DNA of 64,000 bases from Penium margaritaceum (lineage: Eukaryota; Streptophyta; Zygnematophyceae; Desmidiales; Peniaceae): contig SZWC01000807.1 of assembly GCA_023375785.1 (NCBI GenBank), forward strand, positions 218,725 to 282,724, written 5' to 3'. Shown here piece after piece: positions 40,601 to 52,038 of this stretch. The notes under the pieces are model-generated. The model searched no databases. It was not told the origin of the DNA and was given only the letters and a program-made list of their open reading frames with translations. Position 1 is the first letter of the stretch. The number at the start of each line of letters is the position of its first letter. Position numbers and translations under genes: made by a program.

Positions 40601-40956
40601 CACTGTGCACGCTAACAACACTGTGCCACTACTTGTTGAAGGTCTTTGGACTTGCTAGTTGATAGCTAGTGTTCCCAACCCATTGTTTCCTCCTCTGACC
40701 ATTTGTGACTTGTGCTATAGGTTGTGAACGTTGACCACCCACATTGAAAATCTTTGGTCATGGTCAGTGACATATGCCTACTTTGGTTTGTCAGTGTACA
40801 TGGTTACCACGCCGTGTCACTACGTATTGAAGGTCTTTGTGCTTTCTAGTTGATAGCTAGTCTTCCCAAACCATTGTTACCCCCCTCTGACTATCTGTGA
40901 CTCGTGTTGTGAGTTTTCAACGTTGACCACATGAAGTGAAATTCTTTGGTCATGGT

Positions 40957-40988
40957 CAGTGACATATGCATACTTTGGTTGGTCACTG
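40957..40988. repeat. CAGTGAC...GTCACTG dyad of the monomer (example)
   Basis: Seven-base arms CAGTGAC (40957-40963) and GTCACTG (40982-40988) are separated by 18 bp in an F monomer. The left arm is present in nearly all monomers. The right arm is kept in many D, E and F monomers and altered (GTCATCG, GTCATTG) in A and B, so dyad strength differs by monomer type. Confidence 0.8.
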
Positions 40989-43900
40989 TGTATGGTAGCC
41001 ACACTGTGCCACTCCATATTGAAGGTATTTGTACTTGCTAGTAAGTAACTAGTATTCAAAAACTATTATCTTCCACTCTCACCATTTGTGACTCGTGATG
41101 TGAGCTGTCAAAGTTTACCACACATAGTGACATTTTTTGGTCATGGTCGGTGACATATGCCTACTTTGGTTGGTCATCGTGCATGGCATCCACACCATGC
41201 CACAACTTGTTAAAGGTCCTTGAGCTTGCTAGTTGATACCTGGTTTTCCCAAACCATTCTTTCCCCCCTTTGACCATTTGTGACTCGTATTATGAACTGT
41301 CAATGTTGACCACACACAACGGATTTATTTGGTCAAAAGCAGTACATATGCCTATTTTGGTTGGTCATTGTGCCTAGCCACACCGTGTCACTACTTGTTG
41401 AAGGTCTTTGTACATGCTAGTTGATAACTAGTGTTCCCAACCCATTGTTTCCCCCTTTGACCCTTTGCGACGCGTGTTATGGTTTGTGAACGTTGACCAC
41501 CCATATTGAACTTCTTTGGTCATGATCAGTGACATATGCCTAGTTTGTTTTGTCACTATACATGGTTACCACGCCGTGTCACTACGCATTGAAGGTCTTT
41601 TTACATTCTAATTGATAGCTAGTCTTCCCAAACCATTGTTACCTCCCTCTGACTATCTGTGACTTGTGGTGTGAGTTGTCAATATTGACCACATGAAGTG
41701 AAATTCTTTGGTCATGGACAGGGACATATGCATTATTTGGTTGGTCACTATGCATGGTAGCGATACTGTGCCACTACATGTTAAAGGTATTTGTACTCGC
41801 TAGTCAATAACTACTATTCACAAACCATTATCTTCCACGCTGACCATTTGTGACTCGTGTTATGATCTGTAAACGTTTACCATACATTGTGACATTATTT
41901 GGTCATGTTCAGTGACATATGCCTACTTTGGTTGGTCATCATGCATGGTATCCACACCGTGCCACAACGGATTGAAGGTCCTTGTGCTTGCTAGTTGATA
42001 CCTGGTTTTCCCAAACCATTGTTTCCCCCTCTGACCATTTTTGACTCGTATCATGAGTTGTCAACGTTGACCACACACAGCAAACTTCTTTGTTTAAAGG
42101 CAGTACATATGCCTACTTTGGTCGGTCATTGTGCATGGCAGCAACACCGTGCTACTACTGATTGAAGGTTGTTGTACTTGCTAGTTGAGAAATGATATTC
42201 CCACACCATTGTTTCCCCCTCTGACTGTTTGTGACTCGTGTTATGGTTGGTGAACTTTGGCCACCCATATTGAAATTCATTGGTCATGGTCAGTGTGACA
42301 TATGCCTAGTTTGGTTGTTTGGTGTGCATAGTAGCCACACCGTGCCATTACGTATTGAAGTTCATTGTCCTTTCTAGTCAATACATAGGGTTTCGAAACC
42401 ATTGTCTCTCTTTCTGACCATTTGTGACTCGTGTTATGAGTTATCAATGTTGTCCACACATAGTGGACTTCTTCGGTCACAGTCTGTGACGTATGCATCG
42501 TCTGGGTTGGTCACTGTGCACGCTAGACACACTGTGCCACAACTTGTTGAAGGTATTTGTACTTGCTAGTTGAAAAATAGTGTTCTCAACCCATTATTTC
42601 CCCCTCTGACCATTTGTGACTCGTATTATGAGTTTTCAACGTTGACCACACAATGTAATGTTCTTTTGGTCATGGTTAGTGACATATGCCTACTTTGGTT
42701 TGTCACTGTATATGGTTACCACGCCGTGTCACTACGTATTGAAGGTCTTTGTGTTTTCTACTTAATAGCTAGTGTTCCCAAACCATTGTTCCCCCCCTCT
42801 CACTATCTTTGACTAGAGTTGTGAGTTGTCAACGTTGACGACATGAAGTGAAATTCGTTGGTCACGGTCAGTGACACATGCATACTTTGGTTGGTCACTG
42901 TGCATGGTAGCCACACTATGCCACTACATATTGAAGGTATTTGTACTTGCTAGTTGATAACTAGTATTCAGAAATCATTAGGCTCCACTCTGACCATTTG
43001 TGAATTGTGTTGTAAGTTGTCAAGCTTTACCACACATCTTGATATTCTTTGGACATGGTCAGTGACATATGCCTACTTTGGTTGGTCATCGTGCATAACA
43101 TCCACACCGTGCCACAACTTATCAAAGGTCCTTGTGCTTGCTAGTTGATACTTGGTGTTCCTAGACCATTGTTTCCCCCTTTGACCATTTGTGACTTGTG
43201 TTACGGTTGGTGAACGTTGACCACCCATATTGAAATTCTTTGGTCATGCTCAGTGAGATATGCCTAGTTTGGTTGTTTTGTGTGCATAGTAGCCATACCG
43301 TGCCACTACGTATTGAAGTTCTTTGTCCTTCCTAGTCGATACATAGGGATTCACACACCATTTTCTTTCCCTCTGACCATTTGTGACTCTTCTTATGAGT
43401 TGTCAATGTTGATCACACATAGTAGACTTCTTTGGTCATAGAAAGTGGCGTATGCATTCTTTGATCGGTTACTGTGCACGCTAGCCACACCGTACTACTA
43501 CTTGTTGAAGGTCTTTGTACTTCCTAGTTGATAACTAGTGTTCCAATCCATTGTTTCCCCCTCTTACCATTTGCGACTCCTTTTATGAGTTTTCAGCGTT
43601 GACCACACACTGTGAAGTTGGTTTGGTCATGGTCGGTGACATATGCCTACTTTGGTTGATCATTGCATATGGTTACCATGCCGTCTTTCTATGTATTGAA
43701 GGTATTTGTGCTTTCTAGTTGATAGCTATTCTTTGCAAACCATTGTTACCCCCTCTGGCTATCTGTGACCCATGTTGTGAGTTGTCAACGTTGACCACAT
43801 GAAATGAAATTCTTTGGTCATGGTCAGTGACATATCCATGCTTTGGTTGGTCACTGTGCATTGTAGCCACACTGTGCCACTACATATTGCAGTTATTTGT

Positions 43901-44070
43901 ACTTGCCAGTCGATAACTAGAATTCACAAACCATTATCTTCCACTTTGACCATTTGAGACTCGTGTTAGGAGTTGTCAATGTTTACTTCACATAGTGACA
44001 TTATTTGGTCATGGTCAGTGACTTATTCCTACTTTGGTTGGTCATTGTGCATGGTAGCCAGACCGTGCTA

Positions 44071-45141
44071 TTAGGAAAATGACAGAAGTTGGGCACGGAA
44101 CGGAAGCAACGGGAGAGTTGCAGTTACCAAACGGAGGAATCGGAACGGAAGCGGGAGCGGAAACGATGAAAGGAAATGATGATTGATATGACTGAGGCAA
44201 GAAACAAGAAGTATAAGGGTGTTCCTAAGTACTAGCTATGCCTAGCATAGGACTAGGGGCGAGCAAGCCCAGGGATGCTGGGCGATGCAAGCTGTGCTGC
44301 TGGAAATGCCATGCCTCTGCTGCTGCTGCTTGGTGGCTACGGGCGCGCATGCCGATGCCACTCGGATCGTGGTTTTGCGTCGTGGTTCTTGCACGTCGGT
44401 CGCCGAAGGGCCCCTCCTTTTTGGTGGAGACAAGGTGGAACGTCAGTTTGGCTTGTAGTGGGTACCGCACCGCGTGGTGCGGTGGTCGGTGCTTGGTGCG
44501 GAGAGGGCCATCGTGCGGTGGCTCGCACGTACGTTGGCGAACGGTAATGCCAGCTGGTCGTGCTGCACGCAGAACCCTGGCCAGTTAGCCGTTGGAATTA
44601 TCCCACTGAGGAGGTGAGTCATCTCGCAGCTGGGTGTATGGGTGTTTTCCCGGTTTGGGAGCTATGGCACATGAGGTAGACAGAATGTCACCAAGGGGGT
44701 ATGCCAATAAGTGCACAAAAACCATGTGACCCTTGGATATTTCTTTGACAGCCACCCGCAAGGGCACACGGTGAGACATGTGAGAGGCAGAAGATGAAGT
44801 GTTGTGAGAATTGCGGGCTTTTGAGCACGCAAGGGAGTTGCAGGAAAGGAACTGAGAGGAGAGTGTCAGAGCAGCCGCCATGGTCCAGAGTAGGCGGGAA
44901 AAAGGCGATGGAGGTGTGAACCCATGGGACCACTGCAGCAGATCTGGGGGTACCCAAGGTGCAGGAGGAACCGGGAGAGAAACAGCTTAAGGTAGAGGCA
45001 AAAAATGAAGGTTAGCGTGGGACGAGGAAAAGGTGTGTTCAAGAGGAGCATTGGAAGAGACCAGAGTCTTGATGATAGAGGGAGATGAGGAGTTGAGAGA
45101 AGGAGAAGAGTGGAGAGAGGCAGGAACGAGGAAGAGCTCCA
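44071..45141. other. Unique non-satellite DNA carried with a Copia fragment
   Basis: About 1.07 kb that is neither satellite nor Copia lies between the satellite break at 44070 and a Copia LTR starting at 45142. It is GC-richer than the array around 44260-44560 and includes a strong hairpin (CCGCACC-GCGT-GGTGCGG near 44466-44483). Short open frames around 44225-44588 have no recognisable domain. The right half, on the minus strand, looks like the 5' part of a nuclear gene. The right flank of the composite lacks a matching duplication, so this DNA probably came with the Copia piece from elsewhere. Confidence 0.6.
44729..44881 (-). pseudogene. Gene fragment with chloroplast-transit-peptide-like start
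   Basis: A minus-strand frame starts at ATG (44879-44881) with MAAALTLSSQFLSCNSLACS. It continues Ser/Thr- and basic-rich with few acidic residues to RVPLRVAVKEISKG (about residue 51), after which the sequence loses that character. The frame itself stays open to 44585. The pattern is typical of plastid transit peptides. The upstream DNA (44900-45141, minus strand) is C/T-rich like a plant 5' leader. A reasonable reading is exon 1 of a plastid-protein gene cut from its body. I cannot name the protein. Chance open frame is the alternative. Confidence 0.35.
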
Positions 45142-45666
45142 TGTTGGAGTGATGCTGCTCACCATGGCAGGAGTGACTCCAAAAATGAATACCAAAACGA
45201 CAAGCCTTAGTGGCTTAGTGGTTAATGGTGTCCACCTCTAGAGGCAACGGCCTGGGTTCAAGTCCCACAAGATGAAATTCTGCCCTGCCTCAAGGGAGGT
45301 GGAAAATAGATGCTAGGAAGCTAGCTCAACCTCTAGAGTTCCACTTTAGGTTTCTAGAAGGCCAGGTGAGGGTCCAGGAAGGTGGCACACCTTCTAGAAT
45401 GGGTGACTTGTCTTACAAGGCATCTAGAGGTGTCTTGGTCTTCTCGAAACCTTCCCTCCTACTAGAAGCAAGCTGAGGAATCTATGAAGGGGCAGAAGTT
45501 TCTAGAGGAGGGAAGGGATGCCTTCCTAGGTGGGAAAAAGGACAGCCTACCAATAGACACTCTAGAAGCCATAGAATCTACTAGAGTGCTTCAAATCTGG
45601 CATGATTTGGTGTTCTGGAAAGCTTAGATCAGTAGCTACAAAATGCTACTACTTGTGAGCCTTTGT
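45142..45666 (+). repeat. Partial 5' LTR of Copia element 3
   Basis: Starts TGTTGGAGTGATGCTGCTCACC and matches the first three quarters of the family LTR, including the A-box (45211-45221) and B-box (45255-45265) motifs. Confidence 0.9.
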
Positions 45667-46556
45667 TAAGTGTTGAGTACTACCTTGGTATCGCCATCAA
45701 GAGGGACCGCAAAGCACGCACGCTGGAGATGGGTCAAGAAAAATATGTGCAGGAGGTGCTCCGCCACTACAACATGGAGGAGTGCAACCCCATCGGCACA
45801 CCTATGACAACGACATGTGAGCTGAGCTCGAGCATGGGCCCGAGCACGGAGGACGAGAAGGTGGAGATGGCTGGAGTACCGTACCAGTCCGCAGTTGGCA
45901 GCATAATGTATGCCATGGTGGCGACGCGGCCTGACCTTGCCTTTGCTGAAGGACAAGTGAGCCGCTATGTTGCTGATCCGGGGCCGCTACATTGGCAAGC
46001 GGTGAAGAGAATCCTGTGCTACTTGAAGGCAATGACACATTCGCGACTTGTGTTTGGAGGGGGAGCGCGGACTGACTCCGTCAAGTTGGTTTGCTACTCT
46101 GATGTTGACTGGGCAGGTGACATTGATGACCGCAAGTCAACATCAGGCTATGTTTTTGTGCTTGGTGGTGCAGCGGTGTCTTGGGCAAGCCGGAAGCAGG
46201 ACAGTGTGGCTCTATCCAGCACTGAAGAGGAGTATATTGAGATCGCGGAAGCCGCAAAGGAGGCACTATGGCTGCGGTGATTGCTCAAGGAGATTGGGGT
46301 GCCGCAAAAGAAGCCAACGGCACTCAATGTTGACAACATGAGTGCCATCAGCCTGACCAAGAACCCTGTGCTACACCAGAGGACCAAGCACATAGAGATC
46401 CGGCATCACTTTGCACGAGACCTTGTTGCAAAGGGTGATGTGGTGCTTGTGCATTACGGCGCAAAGCACATGCTTGCTGATGCCATGACAAAGGCGCAAC
46501 CCAAGGACAGGCATGATGCTACTTGTATGGAGCTTGGGCTTTCCCAAGCCTCTTGA
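45667..46556 (+). pseudogene. Copia RT C-terminal part and RNase H (fossil)
   Basis: Recognisable Copia landmarks in order: EYYLGIAIKRDRKARTLEMG (end of RT), SAVGSIMYAMVATRPDLAFA, RILCYLKAM, then the RNase H region with GYSDxDWA-like and DRKSTSGYVFVLGGAAVSW motifs, and DNMSAISLTKNPVLHQRTKH near the end. In live elements RNase H degrades the RNA strand during cDNA synthesis. Confidence 0.9.
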
Positions 46557-46594
46557 ATTGCACGCTAGCATGGACAACTGCCATGGGTGACGCG

Positions 46595-46606
46595 CAAGGG
46601 GGAGAT
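46595..46606 (+). other. Polypurine tract of Copia element 3
   Basis: CAAGGGGGAGAT lies directly before the LTR start TGTTGG at 46607. This is the expected place and composition for the plus-strand primer site, and it confirms the LTR boundary for the family. Confidence 0.88.
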
Positions 46607-47305
46607 TGTTGGAATGATGCTCCTCACCATGGCAGGAGTGACTCCAAAAAGGAACACCTAAAAGACAAGCCTTAGTGGCTTAGTGGTTAATGGTGTCCAC
46701 CTCTAGAGGCAGAGGCCCGGGTTCAAGTCCCACAAGATGAAATTATGCCCTGCCTCAAGGGAGGTGGAAAATAGATTCCAGGAAGCTAGCTCAACCTCTA
46801 GAGTTCCTCTTTAAGATTCTAGAAGGCCAGGTGAGGGTCCAGGAAGGTGGCACACCTTCTAGAAGGGGTGACTTGTCCTACAAGGCATCTAGAGGTGTTT
46901 TGGTTTTCTGGACACCTTCCCTCCTACTAGAAGCAAGCTGAGGAATCTAGGAAGGGGAAGAAGCTTCTAGAGGAGGGAAGGGATGCCTTCCTAGGTGGGA
47001 AAAGGACAGCCTACCAAGGAGCACTCTAGAAGCCATAGAATCTGCTAGGAAGCTCCAAATCTGGCATGCTTTGGTGTTCTGGAAAGCTTAGATCAGTGGC
47101 TATAAAATTCCACTGCTTGTGAGCCTTGATCAAGTGTACATTCCCATCCAATTGAGGCCAAAACTATTGCCTCACTCTCTGACCAGATTTTGCCATCCTT
47201 GGAACCAATTGCCTCCACAGTCTCAGTCTCTCCAAAAACAGTTGGTGGTGTGAAACAGCCACTGCTAGGGATCCTCCAAGGTGCACACTCACCCTCAGGC
47301 CAACA
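46607..47305 (+). repeat. 3' LTR of Copia element 3 (699 bp)
   Basis: Complete LTR from TGTTGGAATGATG to CAGGCCAACA. Satellite of B type resumes immediately at GGTCGTTGTACTTGC (47306). Confidence 0.93.
46676..46730 (+). promoter_or_regulatory. tRNA-like Pol III A-box and B-box inside the Copia LTR
   Basis: TGGCTTAGTGG (46676-46686) fits the A-box consensus TRGYNNARNNG, and GGTTCAAGTCC (46720-46730) fits the B-box consensus GGTTCRANTCC, with about 33 bp between. The same pair occurs in the other LTR copies, for example 45211-45265 and, with one change, 52108-52162. The flanks pair poorly into a cloverleaf, so it is a tRNA-derived remnant and not a tRNA gene. Whether Pol III uses it is unknown. 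Confidence 0.55.
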
Positions 47306-50300
47306 GGTCGTTGTACTTGCTAGTTGAGAAGTGATATTCCCAGACCATTGTTACCCCCTCGGACCGTTTGTGACTCGTGTTATGGTTGGTGAACGTTGAC
47401 CACCCATATTGAAATTCTTTGGTCATGGTCAGTGACATATGCCTGGTTTGGTTGTTTGGTGTGCATAGTAGCCACACCGTGCCAGTACGTATTGGAGTTC
47501 TTTGTCCTTTCTAGTCCATACATAGGGTTCCCACAACCATTGTCTCTTCCTCTGACCATGTGTGACTCGTGGTATGAGTTGTCAATGTTGACCACACATC
47601 GTAGTCTTCTTTGGTCATATTCAGTGACATATGCATCCTTTGATTGGTCATTGTTTACGCTAGCCACACCGTGCCACTACTTGTTGAAGTTCTTTGTACT
47701 TGCTAGCTGAGAACTAGTGTTCCCAACCCATTGTTTCCCCTTCTGACCATTTCTCACTCGTGCTATGAGTTCAACGCTGACCACAAACTGTTACATTCTT
47801 TTGGTCATGGTCAGTGATATTTGCCTACTTTGGTTGGTCAATGTACATAGTTACCACGAGGTGTCACTATGTATTGAACGTCTTTGTTTTTTCTACTCGA
47901 TAGCTAGTCTTCCCAAACCATTGTTACACCCCTCTGACTATTTGTGACTCATGTTGTGAGTTGTCAACGTTGACCACATGAAATGAAATTCTTTGGTCAT
48001 GGTCAGTAACATATGCATGCTTTGGTTGGTGACTGTGCATGGTAGTCACACTGTGCCACTACACATTGAAGGTATTTGTACTTGCTAGTTGATAACTAGT
48101 ATTCACAAACAATTACCTTCCAATCTGACCATTTGTGACTCGTGTCATGAGTTGTCATAGTTCACCACACATAGTGCCACTCTTTGGTCATGGTCAGTGA
48201 CATATGCCTACTTTGGTTGGTCATCGTGCATGGTATCCACACCGTGCCACAACTTACTGAAGGTCCTTGTGCTTGCTCATTGATACATGGTGTTACCAAA
48301 CCATTGTTTCCCCCTCTGACCATTTGTGACTCATATTATGCGTTCTCAACGTTGACCACACACAGCGAATTTCTTTGGTCAAAGGCAGTACATATGCCTA
48401 CTTTGGTCGGACATTGTGCAGGGTAGCCACACCGTGCTACTATTGGTTGAAGGTCGTTGTACTTGCTAGATGAGAACTAATATTACGTGACCACTTTTCC
48501 CCCTCTGACCACTTCTGAATCGTGTTATGGGTTGTGAACAATGACCAGCCATATTGTAATTCTTCGGTCATGGTCAGTGACATATGCCTAGTTTGTCTGT
48601 CCGTTGTGCATAGTAGCCACACCGTATTGAAGCTCTTTGTCCTTTCTAGTTGATACATGTGGTTCCTAAACCATTATCTCTCCCTCTGGCCATTTGTGAC
48701 TCGTGTTTTGAGTTAAAAATGTTGACCACCCATAGTGGACTTCTTTGGTGATAGTCAGTGACGTATGCATCCTTTGGTTCGTCACTGTGCAGGCAAGCCA
48801 CACCATACCACTACTTGTTGAAGGTCTTTGTACTTGCTACTTGATAACTAATGTTCCCAACCCATTGTTTCCCCCTCTGACCATTTGTGACTCGTGTTAT
48901 GAGTTTTCAAAGTTGACCACACACTGTGAAATTGTTTCAGTCATGGCTAGTGACATATGCCTACTTTGGTTTGTCACTGTACATGGTAACCACGCCGTGT
49001 CACTACGTATTGAAGGTCATTGTACTTTCTAGTTGATAGCTAGTGTTCCCTAACCATTGTTACCCCCCTTGGACTATCTGTGACTCGTGTTGTGAGTTGT
49101 CAACGTTGACAAAATGAAGTGAAATTCTTTGGTCATGGACAGTGACATATGCATACTTTGGTTGGTCACTGTGCATGGTAGCCACACTGTGCCACTACAT
49201 ATTGAAGGTGTTTGTACTTGCTAGTCGATAACTAGTACTCAAAAACCACTATCCTCCACTCTGACCCTTTGTAACTCATGTTATGTGTTGTCAAAGATAA
49301 CCGAACATACTGACATTCGTTGGTCATGGCCAGTGACATATGCCTGCTTTGGTTGGTCATCGTGCATGGTATCCACACCGTGCCACAACTTTTTGAAGGT
49401 CCTTGTGCTTGCTAGTTGATACCTGGTGTTTCCAGACCACTGTTTCCCCCTCTAACCATCTCTGACTTGTATTATGAGTTCTCAACTTTGACCACACACA
49501 GTGGATTTCTTTGGTCAAAGGCAGTACATATGCCTACTTTGGTTGGTCATTGTGCATGATAGCCACACCGTGCTACTACTGATTGAAGTTTGTTGTACTT
49601 GCTAGTTGATAACTGATATTCCAATACCATTGTTCCCCCCCTCTCACCATTTGTGACTTGTGTTATGAGTTGTCAATGTTGACCACACATAGTTGACATC
49701 TTTGGTCATAGTCACTGAGGCATGCATCCTTTGATTGGTCACTGTGCATGCCAGCCACACCGTGGCACTACTTGTTGAAAGTCTTTGTACTTGCAAGTCG
49801 ATAACTAGTGCTCCCAACCCATTGCTTGCCCCTTTGACTATTTGTGACTCGTGTTATGAGTTTTCAACGTTGACCACACACTATGAAATTCTTTTGGTCA
49901 TGATTCGTGACATATGCCTACTTTGGTTTGTCACTGTACATGGTTACCAAGCCATGTCACTATGTATTGAAGGTATTTGTGCTTTCTAGTTGATAGCTAG
50001 TCTTCCCAAACCATTGTTACCCCCCTCTGAATACCTGTGACTTCTGTTGTGAGTTGTCAATGTTCACCACATGAAGTGAAATTCTTTGGTTATGGTCAGC
50101 CACACATGCATTCTTTGGTTGGTCACTATGCATGGTAGCCATACTTTGCATCTACATATTGAAGGTATTTGTACATGCTAATCGATAACTAGTATTCACA
50201 AACCATCTTCCACTCTGACCATTTGTGACTTGTGTTATGAGTTGTGAAAGTTTACCACACATGGTGACATTCTTTGGTCATGATGAGTGACATATGCCTG

Positions 50301-52038
50301 TTTTGGTTGGTCATCGTGCATGGTATCCACACTGAGCGACAACGTATTGAAGGTCCTCGTGCTTGCTAACTGATACCTTGTGTTCCCAAACCATTGTTTT
50401 TCCCTCTGGCCATTTGTGACTCGTGTTATGAGTTATCAACGTTGACCACACACAGCGGATTTCATTGGTCAGAGGCAGAACATATGCCTACTTTAGTTGG
50501 TCATTATGCATGGTAGCAACACCGTGATACTACTGATTGAAGATTGTTGTACTTGCTAGTTGAGAACTGATGTTCCCACACCATTTTCCCCCCCTCTGAC
50601 CATTTGTGACTTGTGTTATGGGTTGTGAAGGTTGAATACCCATATTGAAGTTAGTCAGACATGGTCAGTTACATATGCCTAGTTTGGTTGTCCGGTGTGC
50701 ATATTAGCCACACCGTGTCACTACGTATTGAAGTTCTCTGTCCTTTCTAGTCGATACATATCATTCCCAAACCATTGTCTCTCCCTCTGACCATTTGTGA
50801 CTCGTGTTATGAGTTGTCAATGTTGACCACTCACAGTTGGCTTCTTTGGTCATAGTCAGTGAAATATGCGTCCTTTGGTCGGTCACTGTGCACGCTAGCC
50901 ACACCGTACCAGTACTTGTTGAAGGTCTTTGTACTTGCTACTTGATAACTAGTGCTTTCAACCCATTGTTTCCCCCTCTGACCATTTGTGACTCGTGCTA
51001 TGAGTTGTCAAAGTTGACCACACACTGTGAAATTCCTTTGGTCATGGCTATTGACATATGCTTACTTTGGTTTGTCACTTTACATGGTAACCACGCCGTG
51101 TCACTACGTATCGAAGGTCTTTGCGCTTTCTAGTTGATAGCTAGTGTTCCGAAACCATTGTTACCCCCCTTTGACTATCTGTGAATCGTGTTGTGAGTTG
51201 TCAACGTTGACGACATGAAGTGAGATTCTTTGGTCATGGACAGTGACATATGCATACTTTGGTTGGTCACTGTGCATGGTAGCTTCACTGTGCCACTATA
51301 CACTGAAAGTGTTTGTACTTGCTAGTCAATAAGTAGTACTCACAAACCATTTTCTTCCACTTTGACCCTTTTTGACTCGTGTTATGAGTTGTCAAGGTTT
51401 ACCAAACATATTGACATTCGTTGGTCATGGCCAGTGACATATGCCTACTTTGGTTGGTTCATCGTGCATGGTATCCACACCATGCCACAACTTATTGAAG
51501 GTCCATGTGCTTGCTAGTTGATACCTGGTGTTCCCAAACCACTGTTTCCCCTACTGACCATCTTTGAGTCGAATTATGAGTTGTCAACTTTGACCACACA
51601 TAGTGGATGTCTTTGGTCAAAGGCAGTACATATGCCTACTTTCATCGATCATTGTGCATGATAGCCACACCGTGCTACTAGTGATTGAAGTTTGTTGTAC
51701 TTGCTAGTTGATAACTCATGTTCCGAGACTATTGTTCCCCCCCTCTGACCATTTGTGACTCGTGTTATGAGTTATCAATGTTGACCACACATAGTGGAGT
51801 TCTTTGGTCATAGTCAGTGATGTATGCATCCTTTGGTTGGTCACTGTGCATGCTAGCCACATCGTGCCACTACTTGTTGAAGGTATTTGTACTTGCAAGT
51901 TGATGACTAGTGCTCGCAACCCATTGTTTCCCCCTTTGACCATTTGTGACTCGTGTTATGAGTTTTCAACGTTGACCACACATTGTGAAATTCGTTTGGT
52001 CATGATTGGTGACATATGCCTACTTTGGTTTGTCACTG
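47306..52038 (+). repeat. 191-bp satellite HOR array, segment 5
   Basis: Same orientation and monomer order, with A-type landmarks near 48110, 49245, 50200 and 51343. Around 49610-49690 a B monomer passes directly into D, so C is missing, and the same happens again near 51720. This shared skip suggests a locally propagated five-monomer HOR variant. The segment ends in an E monomer at the CACTG target of the solo Copia LTR. Confidence 0.93.

Larger units (their letters stand above)
35050..44070 (+). repeat. 191-bp satellite HOR array, segment 4
   Basis: The array resumes inside the same E monomer. A-type landmarks lie near 35364, 36512, 37656, 38772, 39917, 41065, 41826, 42970 and 43933. Most spacings are 1144-1148. 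The 761 spacing (41065-41826) is a four-monomer unit made by a B/D hybrid near 41377. At about 43150 an A monomer is followed directly by C. At 38700 an F monomer has lost some 50 bp. The E monomer near 40710-40760 carries C-type sequence. The segment stops in a B monomer at GTGCTA (44070). Confidence 0.94.
45142..47305 (+). mobile_element. Partial Ty1/Copia fossil, element 3 (plus strand)
   Basis: A broken copy of the same Copia family, in plus orientation. Its parts are a partial 5' LTR (45142 to about 45666), the C-terminal part of the RT region and RNase H (about 45667-46556), a polypurine tract, and a full 699-bp 3' LTR. Gag, protease, integrase and most of RT are absent. One or two breaks are seen in the retained coding part. 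No target duplication is found: CTCCA precedes and GGTCG follows. Confidence 0.92.

Noticed and set aside
44466-44483. Transcription terminator or riboswitch from the CCGCACC-GCGT-GGTGCGG hairpin
   Set aside because: It is a strong hairpin, but it has no U-tract, no adjacent gene and a eukaryotic setting. It is kept only as a note.
46660-46750. Functional tRNA gene
   Set aside because: A- and B-boxes are present, but acceptor and anticodon stems do not pair convincingly and the segment recurs in every Copia LTR.
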